This document shows, one piece after another, positions 32,732-42,750 of a DNA stretch of 64,000 nt. Position 1 is the first letter of the stretch. Every line of letters starts with the position of its first letter. The stretch is from Vulcanisaeta distributa JCM 11217 (lineage in GTDB: Archaea; Thermoproteota; Thermoprotei; Thermoproteales; Thermocladiaceae): the NCBI RefSeq assembly GCF_001316005.1, contig NZ_BBBJ01000001.1, positions 62,001 to 126,000 on the forward strand. Reading direction: 5' to 3'. Position numbers and translations under genes: made by a program. Below the pieces are notes generated by a model, which worked only from the letters and a program-made list of their open reading frames with translations, was not told the DNA's origin and searched no databases.

Positions 32732-35700
32732 ATGCCAATGGATAATCCTGACATTGAGCATGGCAAGATGCTGGACTCAGTGTCAATACCAATCCTAAGG
32801 TCTAAGAGGGCATACACGGCATTTCCATCATCAGACGACAGGTGGGAGCTGGTAAGGGCATTCATTAGGGAGGGCGGCCTTGTTAGGCATCAGATTGACT
32901 CATTCAATGACTTCGTTGAGAAGAAGCTGCAGGAGATAGTTAATGAGAATAACATAATTGAGACGGAGGTTAAGGGCCTCTACATAAAGCTTGAGAGGAT
33001 CGAGGTTGGGAAGCCAAGGGTTAGGGAGCAGACGCCAGTGAGCACATTCTATACCCAATGGAGGCCAGGCTCAGGAATCTGACCTACGCGGCGCCGCTTT
33101 ACCTAACAATGGTGCTTTACGTAAATGATGAGGAGGTTGATAGGCAGAAGGTCTACATAGGCGACTTACCAATAATGGTCAGGTCCAAGTTCTGTAACTT
33201 ATACGGACTAAAGCGGCAGGAATTAATTAGTAAGCTTGAGGATCCGGACGACCCAGGCGGTTACTTCATAATTAATGGTAGTGAAAGGGTCATCGTGTCC
33301 CAGGAGGATCTAGCCCCGAATAAGCCATTTTACGATAAGGGCGACAAGGCCAGCATTACTCACGTGGCTAAGGTAATATCGATTGGCGCTGGGTATAAGA
33401 CCACGGTCACTGTTGAGAGGCATAAGGATGGAATTATATACGTGACATTCCCAGCAATAGCCACTAGGATACCATTCCCAATAGTGATGAGGGCGCTTGG
33501 CCTAGAGACGGATGAGGACATAGTGCTTGCGGTGAGTGATGATCCTGACATACAGAATGAGTTATTGCCATCACTACAGTTCTCCGTGCAGATAGCTAGC
33601 ACTGTTGATGATGCATTGGACTTTATAGGTAGTAAGGTGGCTATTGGCCAACCCAGAGAGGTTAGGATTGAGAGGGCTAAGCAGGTGCTTGATAAGTACT
33701 TCCTACCTCACCTAGGCACTACCGAGGATGCCAGGATAAAGAAGGCCTTAATGGTTGGGCAGATGGTTAAGGGCGTTATTGAGATGTACCTTGGGCGTAG
33801 GCAGCCGGATGATAAGGACCACATAGCTAACAAGAGGGTTAGGCTCGTTGGTGACCTAATGGCTCAATTATTCAGGGCTGTGTTTAGGCAGGTGCTTCAG
33901 GACATTAGGCAGCAATTGGAGAGGCATTACTCGAGGGGGGGTAAGATACCGAGTCTTGTCACGTTGGTTAGGGCCGACATAATAACTGAGAGGATTAGGC
34001 ATGCCTTGGCCACAGGTAATTGGATAGGTGGTAGGACGGGGGGGGTATCGCAGATGCTTGATAGGACCAACATTATGTCGACATTAAGCCACTTAAGGAG
34101 GGTCGTGTCAAACCTAAGCAGGACACAACCTCATTTCGAGGCCAGGGACCTACACCCAACCCAGTGGGGTAGGCTTTGTGCAATTGAGACTCCAGAGGGT
34201 CAGAATTGCGGCTTGGTGAAGAACCTGGCATTACTTGCTACGATTACAGTCGGCGTCGATGAAAATGAGGTAGAGAAGATGCTCTATGACCTGGGTGTTG
34301 TGCCGATATTAAAGGCTAGGAAGGAAGGCGTTAAGGTACCGAGGTTTACTTAAATGGTAGATTAATAGGAATACATACCGACCCAGACAAGCTAGTAAGT
34401 ACCATTAGGGAGATGAGGAGGAGGGGCCAAATTAATCACGAAATTAATGTTGCTAGGATAAGGAATGGCTACCTTGATGAGGTCAGGGTTAACTGTGACG
34501 GCGGTAGGCTTAGGAGACCGCTAATTATTATTGAGAACGGAAAGCCAAAGCTAAGGCCGGAGCATATTGAGAAGTTGAGGAAAGGCGAGTGGACTTGGAA
34601 TGACTTAATTAGCAATGGCATAATTGAGTATCTTGATGGCGATGAGGAGGAGAATGCACTGGTGGCTATTAACCCTGAGGAGGACATGAGCAGGTACACG
34701 CACATGGAGGTCATACCATCAGTCATGATCGGTGCCGTGGCCTCAATAATACCATACGCAGAGCATAACCAATCACCTAGGAACATATATGAGGCCGCAA
34801 TGGCAAAGCAAAGCCTTGGATTCCCAGCAGCCAACTATAGGTTTAGGATGGACAGTAGAGGCCACCTACTTATTTATCCTGAGAGGCCGTTGGTAATAAC
34901 GAGAGGAATAGAACTTAACGGCTACCTTGAGAGACCCGCTGGACAGAACGCGGTGGTTGCATTATTAACATACACAGGTTATAACATGGAAGACGCGGTC
35001 ATCCTAAATAAATCAGCCATTGAGAGGGGGGGTATGTATAGGAGTGTATTCTTTAGGACGTACGAGACAGAGCAAATGAGGTATCCTGGCGGTGAGGAGG
35101 ATAGGATAGAGATACCATCGGCTGAGGTTAGGGGCTATAAAGGACCTGAGGCCTATGCGCACCTGGACGAGGATGGTATTGTATCCCCTGAGGTATTTGT
35201 ATCGGGTGGTGAGGTATTGATAGGTAAGACGTCACCACCAAGGTTCTATGGAGTATATACAGAAACAGTGGTGTCCAGCGCCAGGAGGGATTCATCAATA
35301 ACCGTTAGGCGTGGTGAGAAGGGCATTGTTGATAGTGTGGTGGTTACGGAGACTAATGAGGGTTATAAACTCGTTAAGGTTAAGGTCAGGGAGTTGAGAG
35401 TGCCAGAGCTTGGTGATAAGTTCGCCAGTAGGCATGGCAGAAGGGCGTCATGGGGGGGATGATGATACCAATGCAAGACATGCCATTCACGGAGGACGGA
35501 ATAACGCCAGACATAATTGTTAATCCGCATGCATTACCGAGTAGAATGACTGTTGGTCAATTACTCGAGTCCATGGCAGGTAAAGTCGCAGCGTTGAGGG
35601 GCGTGATGATTGACGCAACACCATTTGAGGGCGTAACCGAGGAGGAGCTCAGGGACTTACTCATTAAGTCTGGTTTTAGGTGGGATGGTAAGGAAGTGAT

Positions 35701-36168
35701 GTATAGTGGGTTAACTGGTAGGAAGCTTGAGGCTGACATATTCATTGGCATTGTTTATTACCAGAAGCTTCATCATATGGTTGCTGATAAGATCCATGCT
35801 AGGGCGAGGGGGGGTCCAGTGCAAATATTGACCAGGCAACCAACGGAGGGTAGGTCTAGGGAGGGTGGTCTCAGGCTTGGTGAGATGGAGAGGGACGTGT
35901 TGATAGCTCATGGCGCAGCAGCCTACTTAGGGAGAGGCTTGTTGAGTCTAGTGATAAGTACGTTATGTATGTCTGTGAGGATTGCGGAATGATTGCTTGG
36001 TACGACTCCAATAAGGGTAAGCCTGTCTGTCCAATACATGGTGATAAGGGCAGGATAGTTAGGGTTACTGTGCCATATGCATTTAAGTTGTTGCTTCAGG
36101 AGTTAATGAGCCTTGGCATTTATCCAAGGATTGAGGTGGGTGATCTAATTGAGGAGAGGAGGGCCTGA
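32732..36168 (+). CDS. rpo2: RNA polymerase subunit Rpo2 (RpoB), four frame breaks
   Basis: About 1140 residues, unsplit B subunit. Family blocks in order: [19 protein letters not shown], EGYFxINGSERV-like [28 protein letters not shown](G)[94 protein letters not shown] and a C-terminal zinc site CEDCG...CPIH. Breaks, each mended by one added G or base: near 33035-33042, 34341-34344, 35443-35445 and 35930-35932. Runs at 33935, 34038 (G8), 35025, 35452 and 35808 each insert one Gly in conserved motifs. An essential gene broken four times argues strongly for consensus error. Confidence 0.95.
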
Positions 36169-36207
36169 TAAGGTTTATTTAATGGTTGGTCAGGGAGGTG
36201 GTGAGGG

Positions 36208-38892
36208 ATGGTAGCCCAGACCGAGAAGGTATCCGTTAAGGAGGAGGAAATACCGCTTAAGGCTATAAAGGCCATTAAGTTCTCAATTCTTTCACCAGAC
36301 GTCATAAGGTCGATGTCTGTCATGGAGATAACGACATCGGAGACCTACGATGAGGCAGGTAGGCCAATGGTCGGTGGGTTAATGGATAGGAGATTGGGCG
36401 TCGTTGAGCCTGGCGCTAGGTGTGAGACCTGCGGCAATCCACCTGATAAGTGCCCTGGTCATTTCGGTAGGATAGAGCTTGCAAGGCCGGTAATACATGT
36501 TGAGTATGCCAAGTACATCCATGACCTACTCAGGACGACCTGTAGGGAGTGTGGTAGGATATTATTAACGGATGAGGAGATTGAGAAATATAGTAAGAGG
36601 TTGGCTAGGTTGAGGGTTAGGTGGAAGTTACTTGCTGATAGGCTTATTGAGAGGATTAGGAAGAAGGCCATGGAGAGGACGGTGTGCCCGCACTGCGGTG
36701 CTAAGCAGTATAAGATTAGGTTTGAGAGGCCGTACACCTTCTATGAGGAGAAGGAGAATGGTGTATTGGAGAAGCTTGATCCAATGAAGATTAGGGAGAG
36801 GCTTGAGAAGATTCCGGATAGTGACCTGGAGTTATTGGGCTGGGACCCGAAGTTTGCAAGGCCTGAGTGGGCCGTTTTAACGGTGTTACCAGTACCGCCA
36901 CCGCAGGTTAGACCCTCAATACAACTGGAGACTGGGCAGAGGAGTGAGGATGACTTAACGCATAAGTTAGTTGATATTGTTAGGGTTAATGAGAAGCTTA
37001 GAACGGCCATTGACTCGGGCGCACCAAGTAGCGTGGTTGACCAATTATGGGACCTACTTCAGTATCACGTGGCCACCTACTTCAATAATGAATTACCGAA
37101 CCTACCACCTGTTAAGCATAGGAGTGGTAGGCCTCTGAAGACCCTAGCCCAGAGGCTTAAGGGTAAGGAGGGTAGGTTCAGGGGAAGTCTATCAGGTAAG
37201 AGGGTTGACTTCTCATCAAGGACTGTGATCAGCCCAGACCCTAACCTAAGCATTAATGAGGTTGGCGTTCCAATTGATGTTGCTAAGATACTGACGGTAC
37301 CAATGACGGTTACTGAGTGGAACCTTGAGTTGGCGAGGCAGTTGGTACTTAATGGACCTGAGGTGTGGCCGGGCGCTAATTACGTGATTTACCCGGATGG
37401 TAGGAGGGTCGACCTTAGGTACTTCAGGGATAGGCGTGAGTTGGCCAATAAGTTAGCCCCAGGATTTGTCGTTGAGAGGCATTTAATGAATGGTGACATT
37501 GTATTGTTCAATAGGCAGCCAAGCCTTCATAGGATGTCTATGATGGGTCACATAGTTAGGGTATTACCTGGCAGGACATTTAGGCTTCACTTAGCGGTTT
37601 GCCCACCGTATAACGCTGATTTTGATGGGGGGGATGAGATGAACCTACATGTGCCTCAGAATGAGGAGGCCAGGGCAGAGGCAAAGACGTTAATGCTTGT
37701 CCAGAATCACATAATAACGCCTAGGTACGGTGGTCCAATAATAGGCGCTAGGCAGGACTACATAACGGGTGGTTACCTACTTACTAGGAAGGATACGTTC
37801 ATAAACAGGGAATTGCTCATGTACTTATTAGCCGCGGCTAACTATGACGGTGAAATAGATGAACCAGCCATAATGCATCCGAAGGAGCTTTGGACTGGCA
37901 AGCAGGTAATATCGATGCTCCTACCCAAGGACCTAAACTGGGTTCAAGCGACGGCAATTAAGGAGAGCTGTAAAGATCCCTATAACTGCTACACTGATGA
38001 GTACATAGTCGTGGTTAACGGTTATATGGCAACTGGAGTCCTTGATAAGAAGTCCATAGGTGCTGAGCAGGTTGACTCGCTATGGCACGTGATAGTTAAG
38101 AGATACGGCAATGACTATGCAAGGAGGTGGGTTGACTCGATATTAAGGGCGCTGCTTAGGTTCCTAGACCTTAGGGGATTCTCAATGGGTATTGATTCGT
38201 TGGAGATGCCACCCGACAGTTATAAGGAGCTTGAGAAGCTGTATGAGGAGAGTGAGAAGAAGGTCCTTGATTACATACAGAGGTTTAGGGAGGGTAAGCT
38301 CGAGGCTGAGCCTGGCTTAACTGTTGAGGAGACGTTGGAAAATGATGTAACGATTGAGTTAAGCCGCGTGAGGGAGGCCGCGGCCCGTGTTGCGGAGAGG
38401 TACATTAATAAGGATGGTGAGGCCTACATAATGGCGAAGACCGGCGCTAGGGGGGGTAGTATCGTTAATATAACGCAGATGGTCGCCATGATTGGGCAAC
38501 AGACAATAAGGGGGGGTGAGCGCTTCAAGAGAGGATTCATTGGAAGGACTACGGCGCACTTCGAACCTGGTGATCTCGGCCCAATAGCTAAGGGATTCGT
38601 TAGGAGCAACTTCAAGGTTGGTCTCTCACCACTTGAGTTCTTCTTCCATGCGGCCGGCGGTAGGGATGGCCTAGTGGATACTGCCGTAAGGACTGCCCAA
38701 AGTGGTTACATGCAGAGGAGGCTCATTAATGCGTTGCAGGATATTTACGTTGCTTATGATGGGACAGTTAGGAATGCCTCAGGCTCCATAATACAGACTA
38801 AGTACGCTGAGGATGGCATTGACGTTAGTAAGAGTGATCACGGCAGGCTTAATCTAGATGAAATATTTAGGAGGGCGGGTATAAGTAGGTGA
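36208..38892 (+). CDS. rpo1N: RNA polymerase subunit Rpo1N (A prime)
   Basis: 894 residues, the N-terminal two thirds of the largest subunit. Zinc sites CETCGNPPDKCPGHFGRIEL and CRECGR...CPHCG; LSGKRVDFSSRTVISPDPNL; FNRQPSLHRMSMMGH; catalytic Mg loop NADFDG(G)DEMNLHVPQ at residues 469-484 with one Gly too many from the G7 run 37627-37633; bridge-helix region and the region around KTGARG(G)SIVNITQM, also inflated (38450, 38510). The stop overlaps the rpo1C start (TGATG). Confidence 0.96.
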   Translation: MVAQTEKVSVKEEEIPLKAIKAIKFSILSPDVIRSMSVMEITTSETYDEAGRPMVGGLMDRRLGVVEPGARCETCGNPPDKCPGHFGRIELARPVIHVEYAKYIHDLLRTTCRECGRILLTDEEIEKYSKRLARLRVRWKLLADRLIERIRKKAMERTVCPHCGAKQYKIRFERPYTFYEEKENGVLEKLDPMKIRERLEKIPDSDLELLGWDPKFARPEWAVLTVLPVPPPQVRPSIQLETGQRSEDDLTHKLVDIVRVNEKLRTAIDSGAPSSVVDQLWDLLQYHVATYFNNELPNLPPVKHRSGRPLKTLAQRLKGKEGRFRGSLSGKRVDFSSRTVISPDPNLSINEVGVPIDVAKILTVPMTVTEWNLELARQLVLNGPEVWPGANYVIYPDGRRVDLRYFRDRRELANKLAPGFVVERHLMNGDIVLFNRQPSLHRMSMMGHIVRVLPGRTFRLHLAVCPPYNADFDGGDEMNLHVPQNEEARAEAKTLMLVQNHIITPRYGGPIIGARQDYITGGYLLTRKDTFINRELLMYLLAAANYDGEIDEPAIMHPKELWTGKQVISMLLPKDLNWVQATAIKESCKDPYNCYTDEYIVVVNGYMATGVLDKKSIGAEQVDSLWHVIVKRYGNDYARRWVDSILRALLRFLDLRGFSMGIDSLEMPPDSYKELEKLYEESEKKVLDYIQRFREGKLEAEPGLTVEETLENDVTIELSRVREAAARVAERYINKDGEAYIMAKTGARGGSIVNITQMVAMIGQQTIRGGERFKRGFIGRTTAHFEPGDLGPIAKGFVRSNFKVGLSPLEFFFHAAGGRDGLVDTAVRTAQSGYMQRRLINALQDIYVAYDGTVRNASGSIIQTKYAEDGIDVSKSDHGRLNLDEIFRRAGISR

Positions 38893-40073
38893 TGGTTATG
38901 TCCGAGGTGAATAACGTAGTATCACAGGAGGAATTAAATAACGTATTAGTTCAATTAGCCAATATATTACCTCCAAGGATTATTGATGAACTAAAGAGTA
39001 AGCTATCGGGTATGAAAATAACTAGGGAGCAATTAGCGAATCTAGTCAAGATACTAGTCGATGAGTACTATAAAATGCTTATTGATCCTGGGGGGGCGAT
39101 AGGCATAGTCACAGCGCAGTCCGTTGGTGAGCCAAGTACTCAGATGATCCTCAGGTCATTCCACTTCGCGGGGGGGCTTAGGGAGTTCTCAATGGCGCTT
39201 GGCTTACCAAGAATGATAGAGCTGGTTGACGCCAGGAGGAAGCCCTCGGTACCCATGATGACGATATACCTAGATGAGGAGCATAGAAGCGATCCGAATA
39301 AGGCTCAGGAGGTTGCCTACAAGATTCAGTTAACAACAATAGAAAATGTAGCTAAGAGTGTTGAAGTTGATTACATCAATTCTCAAATAGTCATTGAGAT
39401 TGACGAGGATGAGCTCAAGCAAAGGGGGGGTTTAAGCATGGAGGATGTTAGGAAGGTCGTTGAGAGGATCAAAGGTAAGGGTGCCCAGGTGGAGATTGAG
39501 GGTAATGTCATTAGGATTACGTTGGAGGAGGCCGACATAATAAAGCTCAGGAGGATTAGGGATAAGGTAATGCAGACGAGACTAGCGGGCATTAAGAATG
39601 TTAAGAAGACGTTGGTTAGGTATAAGGATGGCGAGTGGATAATAGAGACTGAGGGCACAAACCTGGAGGCCGTCCTCACGATAGACGGTGTTGATTATAG
39701 GAGGACGATATCTAACGATATTCATGAGGTTGCCGAGGTATTAGGAATTGAGGCTGCCAGGACCGTCATAATGAGAGAGTTAAAGAAGGTCCTTGACCAA
39801 CAGGGTCTGGACACAGACATTAGGCACTTAATGCTCATTTCTGACGTAATGACGTGGACCGGTAGAGTCAGGCAGGTTGGTAGACATGGTGTTGTTGGTG
39901 AGAAGGAGAGTCCATTGGCCAGGGCTGCCTTTGAGGTTACGGTTAAGAATCTCGTTGAGGCTTCAATTAAGGGTGAGTTGGAGAACTTCAGGGGAGTTGT
40001 TGAGAGTGTTCTTGCTGGTAAGTACATACCAATTGGCACTGGTATTGTTCAGTTGCTAATGGAATTTGAGTAA
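38892..40073 (+). CDS. rpo1C: RNA polymerase subunit Rpo1C (A double prime)
   Basis: 394 residues, the C-terminal part of the largest subunit. Trigger-loop region GIVTAQSVGEPSTQMILRSF then HFAG(G)LREFSMALGLPRMIEL; C-terminal VMTWTGRVRQVGRHGVVGEK and PLARAAFEVTVKNLVEAS. G7 runs at 39090, 39170 and 39424 add Gly (PGGAIG, FAGGLRE, QRGGLS). ATG at 38892 overlaps the rpo1N stop, a translational-coupling arrangement. Confidence 0.96.
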   Translation: MVMSEVNNVVSQEELNNVLVQLANILPPRIIDELKSKLSGMKITREQLANLVKILVDEYYKMLIDPGGAIGIVTAQSVGEPSTQMILRSFHFAGGLREFSMALGLPRMIELVDARRKPSVPMMTIYLDEEHRSDPNKAQEVAYKIQLTTIENVAKSVEVDYINSQIVIEIDEDELKQRGGLSMEDVRKVVERIKGKGAQVEIEGNVIRITLEEADIIKLRRIRDKVMQTRLAGIKNVKKTLVRYKDGEWIIETEGTNLEAVLTIDGVDYRRTISNDIHEVAEVLGIEAARTVIMRELKKVLDQQGLDTDIRHLMLISDVMTWTGRVRQVGRHGVVGEKESPLARAAFEVTVKNLVEASIKGELENFRGVVESVLAGKYIPIGTGIVQLLMEFE

Positions 40074-40103
40074 AATAATACTTAAGCCTATCGTTGGCAT
40101 TAG

Positions 40104-40112
40104 GTTTAAATA
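40104..40112 (+). promoter_or_regulatory. TATA-like element before L30e
   Basis: GTTTAAATA 24-32 bases before the L30e ATG suggests an internal promoter of the polymerase-ribosomal operon. Confidence 0.45.
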
Positions 40113-40135
40113 GGGTTTTTTCAGGGCTGTCTTGA

Positions 40136-40447
40136 ATGATTGATATTTCACGAGAACTACAGGTAGCGTTAAACACGGGTAAGGTGACCCTTGGTTATAG
40201 GGAATCACTTAAGGCAGTAATTGATGGATCAGCAAAACTAGTAATATTGGCATCTAATGCGCCGGCTGAGGTCATGAACACCATACAGTACTACGCAAAG
40301 ATTTCAAACGTGCCAGTGTATGTGTTTCAAGGATCAAGTTGGGACCTTGGTGCAGCCGTTAGAAAGCCCTTCAAGATCTCAACAATAGCCATAATTGATC
40401 CAGGAGAAAGCAATATATTGGCTTTAGCAGCACAACGTACTGGGTGA
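40136..40447 (+). CDS. rpl30e: Ribosomal protein eL30
   Basis: 103 residues, L7Ae/L30e RNA-binding fold: LNTGKVTLGYRESLKAVIDG, AKLVILASNAPAEVMNTI, NVPVYVF and a DLGAAVRKPFKISTIAI C-terminal block. Located between rpo1C and nusA as in most archaea. No inflated runs. Confidence 0.95.
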   Translation: MIDISRELQVALNTGKVTLGYRESLKAVIDGSAKLVILASNAPAEVMNTIQYYAKISNVPVYVFQGSSWDLGAAVRKPFKISTIAIIDPGESNILALAAQRTG

Positions 40448-40452
40448 TCATA

Positions 40453-40905
40453 ATGCCTAGCATTAGATTAACAGAAGAGGAAATTAGATACGTGGCATTG
40501 TTTGAAAAGATAACTGGAATAACACCGAGAGATACAGTAATTGATCCTCAGTATAATAGGATAATATTCATCGTTGATAAGAATTTCGCGCCGCTCGCCG
40601 TTGGTAAGAATGGCGTTAACATTAGAAAGCTTAAGGAATTAACAGGTAAGGATGTTGAGGTTGTGGAGTATGGAGAGACTCCCGAGGAACTTATTAAGAA
40701 TAGTCTATATCCGGCGAGGGTTCTTTCCGTGAAAATAACAAAATTACCTAATAATGGTAGTATAGCCATAGCCACTGTGCATAACGAGGATAAGGCAATA
40801 GCAATAGGTAGACAGGGAAGGAACATTAATAGGGCTAAATTACTGGCTAAGCGGTACTTCGATATTGATAAGATAAAGATAGTATCGCCAGAACAAAGCC
40901 AGTGA
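40453..40905 (+). CDS. nusA: NusA-like KH-domain transcription factor
   Basis: About 150 residues, two KH domains only (no S1), as in archaea: FAPLAVGKNGVNIRKLKELT and KAIAIGRQGRNINRAKLLAK are the two GxxG RNA-binding loops. ATG 40453 is preferred over GTG 40444, which would overlap the eL30 stop. Confidence 0.93.
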   Translation: MPSIRLTEEEIRYVALFEKITGITPRDTVIDPQYNRIIFIVDKNFAPLAVGKNGVNIRKLKELTGKDVEVVEYGETPEELIKNSLYPARVLSVKITKLPNNGSIAIATVHNEDKAIAIGRQGRNINRAKLLAKRYFDIDKIKIVSPEQSQ

Positions 40906-40949
40906 CGTGAGGAAAAAGTAAATAAGCACTTAAATCAACGGTGATAACG

Positions 40950-41396
40950 ATGCCCGGTAAAAAATCACCGCTTGGCATGTTCGCTGCCAGGGGGGGATTG
41001 AGAGAGAAGAGGAAGAAGTTTAGATGGAGTGACACGTATTATAAGAGGAGGATGCTAGGCATAGCCAAGAAATTCGACCCACTTGAAGGAGCGCCAATGG
41101 CTAGAGGAATAGTCCTTGAGAAGGTCGGTGTTGAGGCAAGAAAACCAAACGCAGCCGTGAGGAAGTGCGTCAGGGTCCAAATAACTAAGAATGGTAAGGT
41201 GGTTACGGCATTCGTGCCATGGGACGGCGGGTTAAACATAATAAATGAGCATGATGAGGTTATAATCGAGAGGATAGGCGGTCCTGAGGGTAGGGCTTAT
41301 GGAGACCTACCCGGCGTTAGGTTTAGAGTCATAATGGTTAATGGCGTTAGCTTAAAGGCCATTTTGCAAGGTAAGAAGCAGAAACCCGTTAGGTAA
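40950..41396 (+). CDS. rps12: Ribosomal protein uS12
   Basis: About 148 residues. GMFAARG(G)[48 protein letters not shown] (the decoding-site loop), [13 protein letters not shown]7 at 40990-40996 adds a Gly near the N terminus. Start ATG 40950 (MPGKKSPLG) rather than GTG 40941. Confidence 0.95.
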   Translation: MPGKKSPLGMFAARGGLREKRKKFRWSDTYYKRRMLGIAKKFDPLEGAPMARGIVLEKVGVEARKPNAAVRKCVRVQITKNGKVVTAFVPWDGGLNIINEHDEVIIERIGGPEGRAYGDLPGVRFRVIMVNGVSLKAILQGKKQKPVR

Positions 41397-41424
41397 TTTT
41401 AACTTAAGATTTAGGACTAATTAA

Positions 41425-41958
41425 TTAATCCTCAGATCCTTGGCTATCATCATTACCCTGATTGTTATTACCTTCATGTTCTTTCTCATGCTCACCAACG
41501 GGCTTTATCGTTATTAATGGCTTATTAATGACATTGGGTGGCCCCCCCTTAGGGTTAGGCTTGACCGTGTAGTAAACGGTTATTGATACTGTGTAATTAC
41601 CTGGTGTTAAGTACACGGTATACTCGTCCCTATGTAGGTTAAGCGTTACTGTTTGATTGCCAATGGTAATAATAACCGTGAAATTACTAAAGACATCATC
41701 CAAGCCTTCATGGTGAAGTTTAACCTTGAAGTATCCCGAGGAGTTAACGTATAGATATGCCGTGGCCTTAGCGGTGCCGCTCATTCCTGGCGTCAGGTTA
41801 CCGAGGTTTATGTAGGCAGCAACGGTACTGTATGTAGGAGGTGGTGGCAGGATTAGGTGATAGCTTAAGTAGGCGAGTATGCCATTCATGTTGGCGGCAA
41901 CAGCCATTCCACTGAGTCCTGCTAGGAAGGCCAGTGCTATTAGTAGCCACGTCTTCAT
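41425..41958 (-). CDS. Secreted hypothetical protein
   Basis: 177 residues with a signal peptide (MKTWLLIALAFLAGLSGMAV). The mature part is beta-rich with Asn-x-Ser/Thr sites (NLT, NSS, NFT, NQT) and closes with an acidic Asn/Gln/Glu tail, typical of surface proteins. Looks like an immunoglobulin-like beta sandwich. C7 at 41542 adds Gly (PKGGPPN). Function unknown. Confidence 0.65.
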   Translation of the reverse strand: MKTWLLIALAFLAGLSGMAVAANMNGILAYLSYHLILPPPPTYSTVAAYINLGNLTPGMSGTAKATAYLYVNSSGYFKVKLHHEGLDDVFSNFTVIITIGNQTVTLNLHRDEYTVYLTPGNYTVSITVYYTVKPNPKGGPPNVINKPLITIKPVGEHEKEHEGNNNQGNDDSQGSED

Positions 41959-42101
41959 ATTAAAAAGAGGAATTGATCGCTAATTAATAAAAGTTGCGCG
42001 ACATAAGTATTTAAAGAGTAGTGTCTCGGCATATTTTTAAGTGATGTAAAGGTTTCCGGCCTGACAAATTGATGACATCACCCCCCCTTACTGACATTGA
42101 A

Positions 42102-42665
42102 CTAACCAACCCTATAATCCCTTAACTCATCATTAAATATCCTATTAAATACGTTGAATGCCTCATCGCCATAAAGGCAAATAATTATCCTCCTCACACT
42201 CTTAAGGCCCAATGCCTCTCTCTTAATTGCCCGCGCCATTATCCTCGCCGCATCCTCATATGGACACCCAAATATACCAGTACTAATTGCCGGGAAGGCT
42301 ATACTAGCCAGCCCTAATTCCTCAGCCTTCCTAAGCGAATTTGTTACTGCATCATCGAGTTTCTCAATGGGTTCAACGCCGCATCTGGGTCCAACGGCGT
42401 GAATCACGTATTTAGCCTTTAACTTACCTGCACCGGTAACGGCAACGCCACCAACTGGAACAGGGCCATACTTCCTAACCCACTCCCTGGACTCCTCCTG
42501 AATAACCCAACCACCCTTCCTAACGATGGCTCCGGCAACACCACCGCCGTGTTCAAGATATGAATTAGCGGCATTAACAATAGCATCAGCTTCAATTTCT
42601 GTTATATCGCCCTTAGTTAGCTCCACAGTGACTCCATTGGGAAATCTGAAGCTGGGCATATACAA
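42102..42665 (-). CDS. Macro domain ADP-ribose-binding hydrolase
   Basis: 187 residues, full-length stand-alone macro domain. [42 protein letters not shown], and [20 protein letters not shown] are the ADP-ribose pocket motifs. Likely hydrolyses ADP-ribosyl or O-acetyl-ADP-ribose derivatives. A C7 run at 42079-42085 lies just beyond its stop in non-coding DNA. Confidence 0.92.
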   Translation of the reverse strand: MYMPSFRFPNGVTVELTKGDITEIEADAIVNAANSYLEHGGGVAGAIVRKGGWVIQEESREWVRKYGPVPVGGVAVTGAGKLKAKYVIHAVGPRCGVEPIEKLDDAVTNSLRKAEELGLASIAFPAISTGIFGCPYEDAARIMARAIKREALGLKSVRRIIICLYGDEAFNVFNRIFNDELRDYRVG

Positions 42666-42707
42666 TGTTTAATTCAATAAAGCATCCTTATATGCATTAA
42701 AGTGTAA

Positions 42708-42716
42708 ACTTTATAA
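42708..42716 (+). promoter_or_regulatory. TATA-like promoter of the AAA ATPase
   Basis: ACTTTATAA about 33-41 bases before the GTG at 42749 and abutting the palindrome, so a protein bound to the palindrome would block initiation. Confidence 0.5.
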
Positions 42717-42750
42717 CTGGCTACCTACCCAGTTACTGTAGGTAGCCAGT
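42716..42750. repeat. 13-bp perfect palindrome with 9-base spacer over the AAA ATPase start
   Basis: Arms ACTGGCTACCTAC (42716-42728) and GTAGGTAGCCAGT (42738-42750) are exact inverted complements. The right arm includes the first two bases of the proposed GTG start at 42749, and a TATA-like CTTTATAAC lies immediately before the left arm. Placement over the transcription start suggests an operator or an RNA hairpin on the leader. Confidence 0.8.

Noticed and set aside
32732-36168. Split Rpo2 subunits (B prime / B double prime) as in methanogens
   Set aside because: There are five fragments, not two, joints fall within conserved motifs, overlap in different frames, and each is repaired by one base.
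38350-38620. Minus-strand frames inside rpo1N
   Set aside because: Antisense shadows of a conserved polymerase region.
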